NCBI GenBank assembly: GCA_004154925.1 | Contig: QJNS01000337.1 | Location: 1-64,000 of the forward strand | From: Monosporascus cannonballus | Taxonomy: Eukaryota > Ascomycota > Sordariomycetes > Xylariales | DNA: 64,000 nucleotides | Reading direction: 5' to 3' | In this document: positions 41,192 through 52,112 of the stretch, one piece after another | How the letters are laid out: every line of letters begins with the position of its first letter | How positions within the stretch are numbered: the first letter of the stretch is position 1 | Translations under genes and position numbers: made by a program | The notes under the pieces: model-generated | The model's input: only the letters and a program-made list of their open reading frames with translations | Told to the model about the DNA's origin: nothing | The model's database searches: none

Positions 41192-41624
41192 TATAATAAC
41201 TAAAAATTTATTTAATTATTAAATTATAATTACACGAATTTATATTAATAAACTATTATAAAAATTTAAATGATAAATATAATAATATATTATATTTTAT
41301 AATATTAAATTTATTTTAAATAATAAATTATTATATTATATATAATTAATATTAATAAATATTATAAGTTAAAATTATTTTAATTATAAAAATAATAAAC
41401 GTATTATATTTAATTTTTTTAATTTTTGTCGAACCCGGTTTTATAAATTTTACGATAAATTTTATCGAACCTAGTTTTACGGGTTTTACGATAGATCTTA
41501 TCAAGCCTAGCTTTACGGGCTTTACGATAGATCCTGTCGAGCCATTACGTGACTCGACCCATATAGCTTAGTTATCTTCTTGTTACGACCGTTTTTCGAG
41601 GCCGTGGCCTATTAGGTCATAACA
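41192..41624 (-). repeat. 5' LTR of element B1
   Basis: 433 bp with three internal units (41418-41545). The outer right end, 41480-41624, is nearly unmutated (CCTGTCGAGCCATTACGTGA ... GGTCATAACA). Followed by TSD CTTAG. Confidence 0.88.
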
Positions 41625-42480
41625 CTTAGACAAATTCGAAACTGAAGAAAAAGGTTTGCCCGTTTAATTACATTAAAACTTACCGTTATAAATAAATATG
41701 TTAAATAATTATTTTAAAATAACTTTAAAATAATTTAGTTATATTTTAAAACATATATAAGCGGATATCCAGTTTATTTCAAACTGTATAGTACTTTATT
41801 ATCAAAGATTACCGGCTTTATAACCTGGTGTTAAAAGGCCAAAAAAAACTATTTTATACGTTATTTTAATACGAAATCTCGCGACCTTATTTCCAAGGTT
41901 CGCCTCTGGCGTTCGAACCCTTTTTTTATTATAAGCATATTACGGGAAATTATAGAATAAGGTTTTAATTATATTAAAAAAATAAGCAAAAATAATTTCT
42001 AATATATGAAAATAATACGGATTAATCGGATCTTAAACTTAACGAATTAATTAAGGGCGTAAAAAACGTTTTAAAAAACTTATTAAATAAAGCCTTTAAA
42101 AAAGATTTGGGGTTATTAGCTGTATTTATACCAAAGTTATTTCTGTCGTATTCGGCAGCGCAAGCTTTAAGTTTTGCACAGATAGAAGTTTTCCGCAAAA
42201 AAAAGCCAGAAATAATCTAAGTTGAAAACGGTTATGGCATTAGCTTATTAACCGTAACGTAAATAATTTTCCTTTTTTTCCCCGCAAAATTAGGCTTATG
42301 AAATTAATTATTTATAATGGACTTAATTTATTATATATAATAATTATTTCAAATTATTTCAAATTGTTTTTAGGAAAACATTAAATTTACGATATTATTT
42401 ATTTTGCCTAAAAGTAATATGTATTATGTTTATAACATAATAATTATTTTAGATTATTTTCTTATTTTTTCTTTAATAGG
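41625..42480. other. AT-rich DNA, no gene recognised
   Basis: RIP-like, no supported frame. It contains TTCGCCTCTGGCGTTCGAACCC (about 41910-41931), which looks a little like a tRNA T-arm but has no supporting cloverleaf. Confidence 0.4.
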
Positions 42481-42494
42481 TCTGGAATTTACGT

Positions 42495-42645
42495 ATTTTG
42501 CTAATAGGTAGTCGTAAGTACCCAATAAATCCTTAGCATTACCCATTGAGTACTCGCGAGTAATTCTGACTTGCGCCAAGGACCCATGGGTCACTCATGG
42601 GTCCTTGGCATTACCCGCCGGTACCCGTGGGCCGTGGGTAATTTT
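42495..42645. repeat. GGGTACCC/CCAAGGACCC terminus-like sequence (right) with hairpin
   Basis: A perfect inverted repeat with 13-bp arms, CCAAGGACCCATG and CATGGGTCCTTGG (about 42575-42608), has a 7-base loop. It is preceded by GTACCCAATAAATCCTTAGC, the partly diverged inverse of 12690-12720. GGTACCCGTGGGCCGTGGG follows. It marks the sharp switch from AT-rich to normal composition. Confidence 0.6.
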
Positions 42646-42683
42646 CGGTAGGTGGTTCCTCCCTCACTCTACCTTTGTCAACT

Positions 42684-44280
42684 TCATCGACAAACCGTCA
42701 CTATCCCCACAGCCGCCCCTTTTGAGGAAGGTTCTCCCCCTGACTCTGGACCGGGCCCTCTGGATTTTGTATTTGCCAACGAATCCGGTATGGCTAGCTG
42801 CTGAGCTAGGCGACCGTTCTGAGGTTCCGCCGCCGATGTGCTAACGTGTACCTCGTGCCTCTGGTAGATTTGCAGCGGCGGCACCAGGCCGTGGGGCTTG
42901 GTGATCAGCTCCTGGCTGTCTGACAGGTCGAAGCCGGCGGATTCGTGGCTTCTCGGCCCCGAGTTGAGCCGAGTGCCACCGTAGCCCGACCGGTAGCGCG
43001 ATGACCGCTCGGATTTTCGCCTCCTGGAGAGCTTGCTGCCAAGGCCGCACTGTCTCAGCGCGGCTTGTAACAACGAGTACATAAGCGGGAGGTTTGCCGT
43101 GATGATGGCTGTAGAGGATTCGCGGATGTACCAGAACGTCCAGTCGGCATCGAACGGCTTCGTGAAGCTGTAGTACTTGCTGAGGATGGCTGATAAAATC
43201 TGAGGACGGATGCACGGTCAGCGAGCGCACTTCGCAGGGAGACTTAGACTCTGATCGAGTCCCGTCGATTGCTCGCAGGACAGCAATGACCAAATCTGTA
43301 AAAGGGTGCGATATAGCATCATGGATTTGAGTCATCTACGGGCTTGACCTACGGTGAATACACCCAAGAGGAATACGCCACAAAGGATGATCTTCTTTCT
43401 GATAGGTAGTTGAGACTGCAGCAAGACCGGCATAGGTAATATAATGATCATGATGTCTGACGAAATGTTAAAAACGGTATTGGTGATTAAATGGTTCGTG
43501 GCTGCTGAGCATTGTACTAGATGCAAACTATTAGCACGATGAGCAAAGAAGAAAAGAAGCGAATAGCTCACCATTGCTCGGTGGTACAGCCCAATAATCA
43601 CTAAAAGGGGTGCACCATACCCCGAGGTATAGGACCTCCACTGCAGCATTTCGAGTTAGCGTAGGCTATTCCGCATAAGTTGAAGAGACAAGACAGACCA
43701 CAGATGCAGGATAATCGAAGATATACTTACTAATAACAAAGCTAAGAGCAACATAGGCTGCGACAACCTTCACTGCAATATTCTGCGCCAAGGTTATACT
43801 GTAACCCCTATCAGTAATTGTTACCCGATGACACGATATCGTAAGGCAGACTGACGTCAAACGACCATACATGACCAAAAGGCAGGTCTTGACGCTCCAG
43901 ATGACTACACATTGCATCTGCTCCACCACAAGTACCATCTTGGAGCCGAACTCTCTGGATTTGATGTTCTCAGGGGTGAGTTCCACCGGGTTGTTCGGGT
44001 CGATTAGATTGCTGTTAGTAGTTGATATGATATTCATGGCGATCATCAGGACGGTGTCGGCAATCTGGGTCCGGGATTAGCACCGAGTGCTCCATCATGT
44101 ACGGCAGGCTCGAGGACGCTCTAGGGCCGCTGATGTCATACCATTATAAAGATCATGAGGCCATCGTCAGTCTGCAGTTTCTTGTAGGACCCCAGCAGCA
44201 CACTCCGAGAAACGCTATACACCCCTATAAGTATATGTATGGTAGACAGTTCCTCAATCGAGAACTCACAGTCTCCCTAT
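42684..44280 (-). CDS. Fungal rhodopsin-domain (SAT4/PF20684) integral membrane protein
   Basis: Six exons can be placed on the minus strand from conserved protein text and GT-AG sites: from 44142 upward (exon 1, 5' end unresolved), 43856-44064, 43731-43798, 43572-43640, 43353-43516 and 42684-43199. Introns are 77, 57, 90, 55 and 153 bases. The spliced protein contains KKLQTDDGLMIFIM, the usual DD after the first membrane helix. MYGRLT and TLAQNIAVKVVAAY come next, then EVLYLGVWCTPFSDYWAVPP, NVQCSAATNHLITNTVFNIS, RKKIILCGVFLLGVFT and FTKPFDADWTFWYIRESSTA. A hydrophilic tail ends the protein. This is the typical seven-helix fungal rhodopsin-like family; its members are mostly uncharacterised plasma-membrane proteins. 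The first helix and start codon are not convincing, so the gene may be 5'-damaged. It lies directly beside the RIP block but is not RIP-mutated. Confidence 0.8.
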
Positions 44281-47200
44281 CACCACCGCCCACGCCAAGG
44301 CGTACCATATCCAACATTCTGTCCCAAACGCTAACATGGCTGGCTTAGGCGGCGAATTGTCCGGGCTTTTCTTTCTGCGCAAAGGTAGAAAGTCCAATCA
44401 TGGAGAGCATCAAGGCGAGAGCGGTGCAAAAAAGAGAGCTGGAACTATGGCGATAAAACGACCACGGTTGTCCATTGTTGCCTCAAGAGATGGTTTGTTG
44501 AAACAGGCGTCTCGGTGGCGGGGGGAGGGAGGAAACTAGAGGTACAAAAGGGTTCCGCAGCAGCAGGTATAGAGAAGACCGAGACTGGTCCATGGGCTGC
44601 ACCAAGGCAAGCGGGTTTGGTAATGCTGGACCGACGCATCCAAATCGCTTGTACTTCTTCGTGCAACACGACGGTTTCGACCCCTGAGAGACTTATCAGC
44701 CCGGACCAACCACAGCATCCAAAACGCTGCCATAACGAAGATCGCCAAGAACTAAAAAATTTCGCTACCCTTGCGATTCGGGCATTCATCCATTGCATTC
44801 CCGTGGTTATGTGTTCTCTAAATTCTCCGAACGCAGTTCATCGGTCTACATCTCCGTTCGGACCAATTTCCTAATGATGTATTCCTTCCCACCCACCTCC
44901 GGACTACTGTTTCCTGGTGTCTATGTTTGCCCGTTTGAGTATGTTGTAGGCCCAATCGGGTGACACGCTTCATGAGACAGCATGGGGTGGATTGCGGACC
45001 TGCGTAGCGTACGATGCAGGCAATCAGCATGCCCTTCGAGAACAAACACTCAAAATCGCTCACCGATCAGATCTAGCAAAGAACAACCCCCGTTCTCCCG
45101 TACTGGCAGTTCCCCCGTTACCCCACGAAATACTGCTTAGGGAGGGGTAGTACTGGAGAGGCAGGTGACAAGAGTATGCATAAACCTGAGATAACTTTGT
45201 ACCTAGGCGCATGATAAGCTCGCACGACGGTAATTTGTCACATACATACTACGCCGGTCGACACTTGTGAAATAGGCACGAGTAGTGGGTCGGTGTGGGT
45301 CATCGAAATCTTGGATATATTGTCGAGTCAGTGCTGTTAGGCGAGGCGCCTTTAACAAGCGGATCCTGAGTTTTGGGTCGTTTCGAAGAGGCACTAAGCA
45401 AAGTCGAAGGCTATTCTTTACTTTTTCTTATATAAAATGGCCCTGCAAGATTTGTCAAACAGGTACATCGCAGAAACCGACGATGTAGAGGCCGGCGTTA
45501 CGTAAATGGTGACTCTAAAGTTGAAATGTTGGCGCTATCGCCGATTCGGTGCCTTTAGCCGCTAATAGAGAAATCAGACTCTTGCCTCGATAAGCTTAGA
45601 CGTGTAGGGATACTCTTGGAAAGCGCTCATTTCAGAGCTGAAGAATCCGCGTGCCGTGTGTGCTGACCCTGAATACAATTTCGGGGAGCTAGGGTCCTGC
45701 GTAAAACCACTATCTAATAATCATAACATAGACGTTCATCATCTGTAGGGAATGTCCATGGTTAAAAGAGATGACAGCGTCACACTTTCGCATTCTCGCT
45801 GGCTTAGTGGATTGGAAAAAGAATAAGGCGCAGGCTGAGTGCTTCTCTGCGGGGTTTGCCAGAGGATGGATGATAGGTGGCAAGCCAATATCTACCAAAC
45901 ATGCGTAGGCCGTCCAGGGTAACAGCCGGCCAGTTGTGCAATAGACAGGGGTATTTAATGTTAGTTTCTCCACTCGCCCCGACATTTGCCCTAAGAAGTT
46001 ATAATGTAAATCCCGTAGAATTTGTATAGGGAAATACATCATAAATTCATCGTCCCTTCAATAGCATAATGGCAGCAGGAGTAAGCCCCTTAATGCAAGC
46101 TATTCCTTTCCCACTAAGTGAATTCAAAACGCTGCCGTAACAGTGGTTGGAGCAGTAGAAGAATGAATATGGTTACTTTTCATACAAATTGTATGGGGGA
46201 TTAACACTCTAGCCAATTCCAGTATCTTGTAAAGCCAGGTGGAGAAACCAACATTAAATACCCCTATGTATTGTATGTCCGAAGCATTAATAACTTGCAG
46301 CTTCTTGTCCCTGCAGACGGGCGATATGTGGATTAACGTAGGACTGGGGGCTGCCACTAGCCTCAACACTACAATAGATGCGATTGAAGGATCCGCTTCG
46401 TGCCGGAGGTGGCGCCGAAGTGTCCCCACTCTCCCTTTACCTGGGAACAAACTCGCTACCGGCTCTTGGTCTCACTACTTTGTATGTATGTCCGTACATG
46501 GTTGCATTCTCGGGTTTGAGCCTCTAGATTTCTTTCGGAAGGAGCGGAGGGCCGTACTCGTGGTCTAATCCAGCAAGTGGCTACAGCTAAGGCGACACTA
46601 TACAACAGGTATATAGTTCGGCAGCTTAATTGCTGTAAGGCTACTCATAAGTGTTTCTTAGCCTCATTCAAGGGCAAGAAGGGCTGCAAGGGGGCGAACG
46701 AGGGCCGCGCTGCATGGTGGGGGAAAAAGGGGTAGCCACGTGGATCTGTCCCCACTCTGTGAAATAACAAAAAGTGCCCAGGTGGTCTCTAAATCCCCGC
46801 GACTAACCATAACGGGCCTTTCCTTCCGGATCCTCCGCTACCCGAGAGCAGAGTTCCCTCTAGATGTGGGCCATAGGTATCATTCGGTAATGTCCTCTGA
46901 TTTCTTTAGGCAGAGTATCACTATTGCAATCTTGCGATAAAGACGACAAATGATGATGGCGTAACCGACGTGGTTGCAAACTCGACACGTCATATTCGAA
47001 ACAGAGTTCTTACAGGGTATATTACACAGTCAAACCCCTTTCGATTACTGCTAGTGTGTCCCTTTTAGATAGGATGACTATGCTAAATAGGCCCATGTCG
47101 CTAAAAGAGTCCCATGTAGGGCTGCATATCTGAAAGCGTTCGAGAGAGGAAGCCACGGGGGATGATTACACTAATTCTGAAGTTGGGGCCCGGATACCGG

Positions 47201-48014
47201 AAACTGAGCCGCATACGGCTATCTTCTAGAAAGGCACTCCATCAACGCCCCATTCCCCTACTAAGGTCATTCGGGCACTGTACTAAGTATTTAGGGATAC
47301 AGTACAAGTTCCACTTAGCCGCCAGTATCTCGGCCGACAACACCAGTTGAGATGCAATGGGGACCGGAACTCCGGATCCATTAGCTACCGGGCAGTCTTA
47401 TGGTGATTTGGTGTGTGTATTCTCTCGGGAAACTGACCCAAAGCTAACACTGGCAAATGGGCCCACTGTCCGGCTCCCCCAGACGGGATTTCATTTTTCC
47501 TTTTGCTCGGACTATCCGCGGTGTTATTTTTATCATTTGGCCCATTTACTAAATATCAGATAGCTGTCGGTAATACATATAATTCGTTGCATTGGCTTGG
47601 ATTAGCCCACATTGGCTTTGGACCAATTTCGCGAGATAATACGGTAGTCGTTTCGGCTGATATGACAACCTCAGCTACCTAACAACAGCTCGGTCTATTG
47701 TTCCACAGACGCGTTCGTCATGATGCCTAGGAATGGCCGTTGGTTGTGAATAGTCTAGCCCATCAGGAATATAAAAGGCATGTCTTATTCTGAATATGGC
47801 GTCGCATGCTTCCCCTTCTCATAAAATCCGACGAGGGCGTGACAGTATACTAGACTATGCTTGTACATTTCACAAATCATGTAGTAAAAGTCTCTGGTAG
47901 GACATTGAACCAGGAGCATGACAGCATGTCCCCTTTCCTTAAGCTTGGGACGCCAATTCTGGACAGGCCGCCCCCCATAACAATCATGGCTTCTCCCGCT
48001 GCACGTCACGAAAG
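44281..48014. other. No convincing gene (balanced-composition DNA)
   Basis: Only short open frames on both strands, none with a recognisable family or splice pattern. A roughly 32-bp near-perfect inverted repeat occurs at 45947-45979 and 46238-46270. Composition is normal and RIP is not evident, so this looks like decayed or spacer DNA. Confidence 0.5.
45947..46270. repeat. Short inverted repeat pair
   Basis: GTGGAGAAACCAACATTAAA with TACCCCTATGTATTG at 46238-46270 (plus) matches, with about four differences, the reverse complement of 45947-45979. Similarity outside is weak. It could be arms of a small element. Confidence 0.5.
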
Positions 48015-48225
48015 TAGGGTTTGCAATGGGTACCCAAATGGGTACCCATCACTACCCACGACGTAAATTCACACGTCATAAAAGCTTAATACTTAGGGTT
48101 TCCTGGAAAGATTTATTATACAAGTAATTCTGTATTGTTTACAGATGTTTATTATTTATTTATGATTGAAAATATCATCCGTGCGTAGTAATGGGTACCC
48201 ATTTGGGTACCCATTGCAAACCCTA
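48015..48225. mobile_element. hAT-type MITE, 211 bp
   Basis: Perfect 35-bp terminal inverted repeats begin TAGGGTTTGCAATGGGTACC (left arm 48015-48049, right arm 48191-48225). A perfect 8-bp target-site duplication, CACGAAAG, lies at 48007-48014 and 48226-48233. TIR start, 8-bp TSD and lack of coding capacity identify a non-autonomous hAT element. The central 140 bp is AT-rich. Each arm itself carries two GGGTACCC palindromes. The perfect arms and TSD suggest recent insertion. Confidence 0.93.
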
Positions 48226-50372
48226 CACGAAAGTCCCAGAAAAGGTTCTCTCGACTACAACAGAAACAGGAAACGCCACCGATTGCCACGTTTTCATCCC
48301 TAGCTGAGGGATCTGTGGCTTCTCCGAACCTGGGATGACCCGAGCCCATGGTGTCGAATCTGAATAGTGTCAAAAAATGTGAGGCCCCACACCATGACGG
48401 GACACTACTCGATCTCATACATGGCAACCTCCCACCAGATATTCGAAATTTGTCTACCGGTACCAGCAACCGCAATGACTTGGGATCTCTCAAGCTTGCA
48501 GTTAAAAGACGCCGGAGGTTGGGTTTATATCACCTCCTCGGTCTTCTCTCCTGGATAGACGACGAGTCCTCGGATTTAAATCTCCCCGACTCGTAAAGCA
48601 TCCTCCTATCCCAGGATGCGGACTATTGTTGCAGGGGTTTGTTGCTTGCTCCCTGGTCTTAGGCTTAGCTGAAATGATCCTGGAAACTCAGCCGCATCCA
48701 ATATACTGAGGAGTGGGGCGGTCGCCTGTCAAACACCTGACTTAGGATTACTTAGCGTCACTTAGATACTTCGCCCAACTCTTTCTTGGTTATGGTATCA
48801 TACGATCGCTTCTCTGGGTTTCAGGTGTGGCCGTTCTCGACTATGAGTAAAGTTCTAATAGAGCGCTCCATTATATAAATATCGTTTCCCCTCACCCTTT
48901 TCTATCCCATAATTAGCCGAAGTTGACTCTACGACTATTCTGTTTAGACCGTAGAGACGCAGGCGACCATACTTAACTTTTTCTATCTTCAGAAAAATGT
49001 GGAAGAACAGGAGCTTATACTTGTATCAGACCTCATCAAGACTTCCAGAAGCCATAAAGTTGTTCTGCCCTGCTGTGGAGATTCTGGTGAATTCGAAATC
49101 CGGCCACTCCCTTAGATCGTTGATGCTTCCAATGTCAACAGGAAGCTTGGAAAGCCATTCTGAAACAGGGTTACCGGCGACAGAGTTGCTAGGAGATATT
49201 GGCGCATTGGTCCCTGCGATTCCTCCAAGCCTCCAAACCACTCTGGCAACCACTAAGACAATCACTTGACAATCACTCTGGCTAGTGCACTCTGATACTA
49301 GTTGCCCAGGATGGGGAATAGTTATCGGGTAAAGCGTACAGTGCGGAGATGTCAGGTTTCGTTGACAACCGGAGAAAATATCATAGGCACGCCTTACCAT
49401 TAGGTCGAGGGGACACCCCCTGCTTCTTCCCTCCAGTGACGACCTGTATGTTTATGGTGGCCATCCACTCAAGAAAGAGTCGAGGGGGACGTAACCACTT
49501 CGTGGTTAAGTTTAGCATATTATAACACTAAGACACATCTGTGGCATGAAATAACACTCTTCAGGAGGTTCAATTTCTGAACCCAGGGGGGTAATGGGGA
49601 CAGCCTATTAGAAGGCTTATCGGTCTCTGGACGATAATCAGAATCCAGGATGTCTCCTTCCCCTATGCCGCAGAGTGAGAACCAGTACCCTCTAGACCCC
49701 CTCCTAGCTCTCGTCCACTAGCTACCACCATCGACCCCCTCTGTTTTGATGCAACGCATATCGTCTCAATTCACGTATATAGCGCCGATAGACACAATTG
49801 TTCAACATCTCCCATTACCCAGGCTAGCTTGTGAGATTCCATAGTTACGCTGTCACACTTACTAGGGAGTAGATACACAGCTCTTGAGGGTATATTGACT
49901 TGTAGGAAGCTAGGAAGTGGTGGTCCCATTTGTTGTGGGTGATCCACTGATATAGGGCTTCGGAAAGGAACAACAATCACCCGAAGACCCCAGCTAGGGG
50001 TGCCCTTTTCCATGACATACGCATTAAGCCCTTTTCATAACCATCTCAAGCGTTTCCACAGCCACTTCTAAAATCTTTCGCCACACATCCTCGGACGATG
50101 GTTATTGTATGACGCTTCTCTCCCTTAACGGAACATATACTCTCCGACTATAATATCTCCCCATAATTGCCTTTCGATTGCATCGCGACCCTGCGGCGCC
50201 CGTCCGCAACCTTGCTCGCAAGGAGTCCCACCAGTGGTATAAATCGATATCTCCTAGGTAAGATCGAAAGGGATTCATACGCGAAATCAACATATAACCA
50301 CTGCGCTTAGATGGCGACTGTTGGAACGCTCCCATCAATCTCCCGGGCTGCGCCGGAGGGGCCGCCCGAGTT
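48226..50372. other. No convincing gene
   Basis: The longest frame of note is on the minus strand, 49026-49400 (124 codons, SINDLREWPDFEFTRISTAG near the end), with no recognisable family. I would not call it a gene without transcript evidence. Confidence 0.45.
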
Positions 50373-50898
50373 ATGGGAATATTGCCCCGGGAGGTTCGCC
50401 TGCGCATCTACGGGTGCCTGGAAAGCTCCCCAAGAGCCTCTGCTCAGCACGTGCCGCGAAACCCGCGTGGCCGCCCTCGAGAACGGCATATTTCTCTTCA
50501 AGAGCCAAGAGCAACCCGGCTTCTGCGTTCGCAGCGACGTGGTATTGGTGAATCTCGGCATGGCCGTCTGCCTCTTGATCGGCTGCAAGGTCTGCCAGGA
50601 GGCCAGGGTCGTCGTCGACGGCCTGAGGCCAGCCAAGAATTTCGCCATCGAGTGGAGCTCCGTGGTGCTCAGCCACGGCCTCGGGAGAGGCACGCCCGTC
50701 TCTGGGAGATTGGTTTCCCAACACCGAGAGGGCGCTGGTCGCAAATTCCCTGGGTGAGATACGCGACGACTGCCTGGAAGTCCGAACACCTTTTCCCGAA
50801 GGGACAACCCGCTGGGCTCTACCCTATTGCCCGCTCTTGCGTTCTACCACAGAACACAAAGCAGAGAGAGAAAGATCCCATCGAGGGTGCGGCCTAGT
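50373..50898 (+). pseudogene. 2EXR-domain protein relic with two frameshifts
   Basis: Three adjacent frames each carry part of a protein resembling the fungal 2EXR family. Frame one from 50373 has ILPREVRLRIYGCLESSP, the family-type opening. Frame two (about 50430-50680) has PLLSTCRETRVAALENGIFL, SDVVLVNLG and PAKNFAIEWSSVVLS. Frame three (about 50702-50897) has WFPNTERALVANSLGEIRDD, CLEVRTPFPEGTTRWALP and a stop. No GT-AG intron of usual length joins them, so either two indels or sequencing errors broke the gene. 2EXR proteins are fungus-specific and of unknown function. The long minus-strand frames over this segment are shadows. Confidence 0.6.
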
Positions 50899-52112
50899 GT
50901 AACGGACCTTATCAGCAAGACCCGAGGCGCATTCGAGCATGACGATGGCCATGATATCGAAGGCGAAGGCTGCTCCTTGCACCGGACCCCCCTCGTCGCG
51001 AGTCCTTTAACACTAGAGGTGCTTATATATGATGTTGGGGGCTCTGAAGCAGAGGCGTATTATAGTTGAAGTCTTCAACGCGAGTGTGGCACTAGATCAT
51101 GATGAGTCGTAGACGGTCGGCCTGTCATGGTTGCGGAAGAGTGGAATCAACCGCTTCGGCTGCGGGCGTTGCTGGTTCGTATTGGGTGAATGGCGGATTA
51201 CGAAGGAAAGGAAACATATCACAGCATGTGGCTAACTCCTACCGCGCTCTCTTTCAAGGATCTACGATCACGTAGCCGGATCATGAGGATTCGACCAGCG
51301 AGAGAGGCAGGTACGGTACGAACTCTTTGGCATGACATCACTACCAAAGATAGGGCAACCTTTTATTGTCAGTTCCAGCGGTATGGTGCGTAATAAAGCG
51401 AACAAGCGGTACTCGAATCCACTCGTGACAAGGGCACTCACATCCTGTTCATAGAATAAAAGCGCGATGTCATCGGACTACTCCTCCAGATGTTAGTATT
51501 AGGAAAAGTCTGTGTGAAAGGGGCCAGGCTCGAATTATGACGCGCTCAGGGGTGATATTGGAGATGATAGGATCTAGAGGCTACCATGCAGAAGCACCGA
51601 ACCTATATCAACACACCAAGTCTTTGGAATTACGATTTTGCCCGGCACCAAGCTTTCGGCAAGGAATCGAGGGCCGTAAGATAACGGGCACCGTACAAGG
51701 ACCTGGCAGGCTCTGGACAATATTGGTGGGACAGTCCACTGAATCGTACTCAATCTTAACTTGCAATTACTACCACAACACTTTAACGATGGCAAGCCTT
51801 TTCAGACTACACTAAATAAGCGGAGCTGGCGATCAAGGCGAAAAATATTCTTGCGTTCTACGACTTTTCCGGGCTAAGCTGTGTAGAAGTAATATGGTCG
51901 CTGATACGCCAGGCACAACAGCTGTTTGGGAGTCTCCCCACCAATATTGTCCAGAGTCTGCCTGAGTGGCATGCGTTTCCGACCTTTCAAACGCGGAAGC
52001 AGGCGGTAGCTAGGAATGGAGGCCATATATTCATTCACACTATACAATGGGAGGTCTGATTCCCAGCGCCTCTTGTAGCACGGCTGGGAAGAAAAGGTAT
52101 AGGGTTTCGCCG
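50899..52112. other. No convincing gene
   Basis: Short overlapping frames only; normal base composition. A Cys-containing run near 51110-51160 (RRSACHGCGR) is too short to be called a zinc-cluster domain. Confidence 0.45.

Larger units (their letters stand above)
27968..41624 (-). mobile_element. Ty3/gypsy element B1, split by element B2
   Basis: Outer LTRs at 27968-28361 and 41192-41624 share orientation and are flanked by CTTAA (27963-27967) and CTTAG (41625-41629), a TSD differing by one RIP-type G-to-A. Pol reads on the minus strand at 28990-33400. Its gag is interrupted at 34065/40835 by B2 (TSD TAAGG/TAAGA) and resumes at 40835-41191. Removing B2 leaves an element of about 6.9 kb, similar to element A. 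Confidence 0.88.

Noticed and set aside
41905..41935. GTTCGAACCC-like T-arm, and a similar GGGTTCGAACTCG at about 10277
   Set aside because: No matching acceptor, D or anticodon arms around either; not a tRNA gene.
43332..43649. Single-frame reading of the rhodopsin gene as separate small proteins
   Set aside because: They are exons of one gene; GT-AG splicing restores a continuous family-like protein.
50307..50807. 166-codon minus-strand frame over the 2EXR relic
   Set aside because: Antisense shadow; the plus-strand frames carry the family-like motifs.
51100..51180. Cys-containing run resembling a Zn2Cys6 motif
   Set aside because: Too few correctly spaced cysteines and no flanking basic helix.
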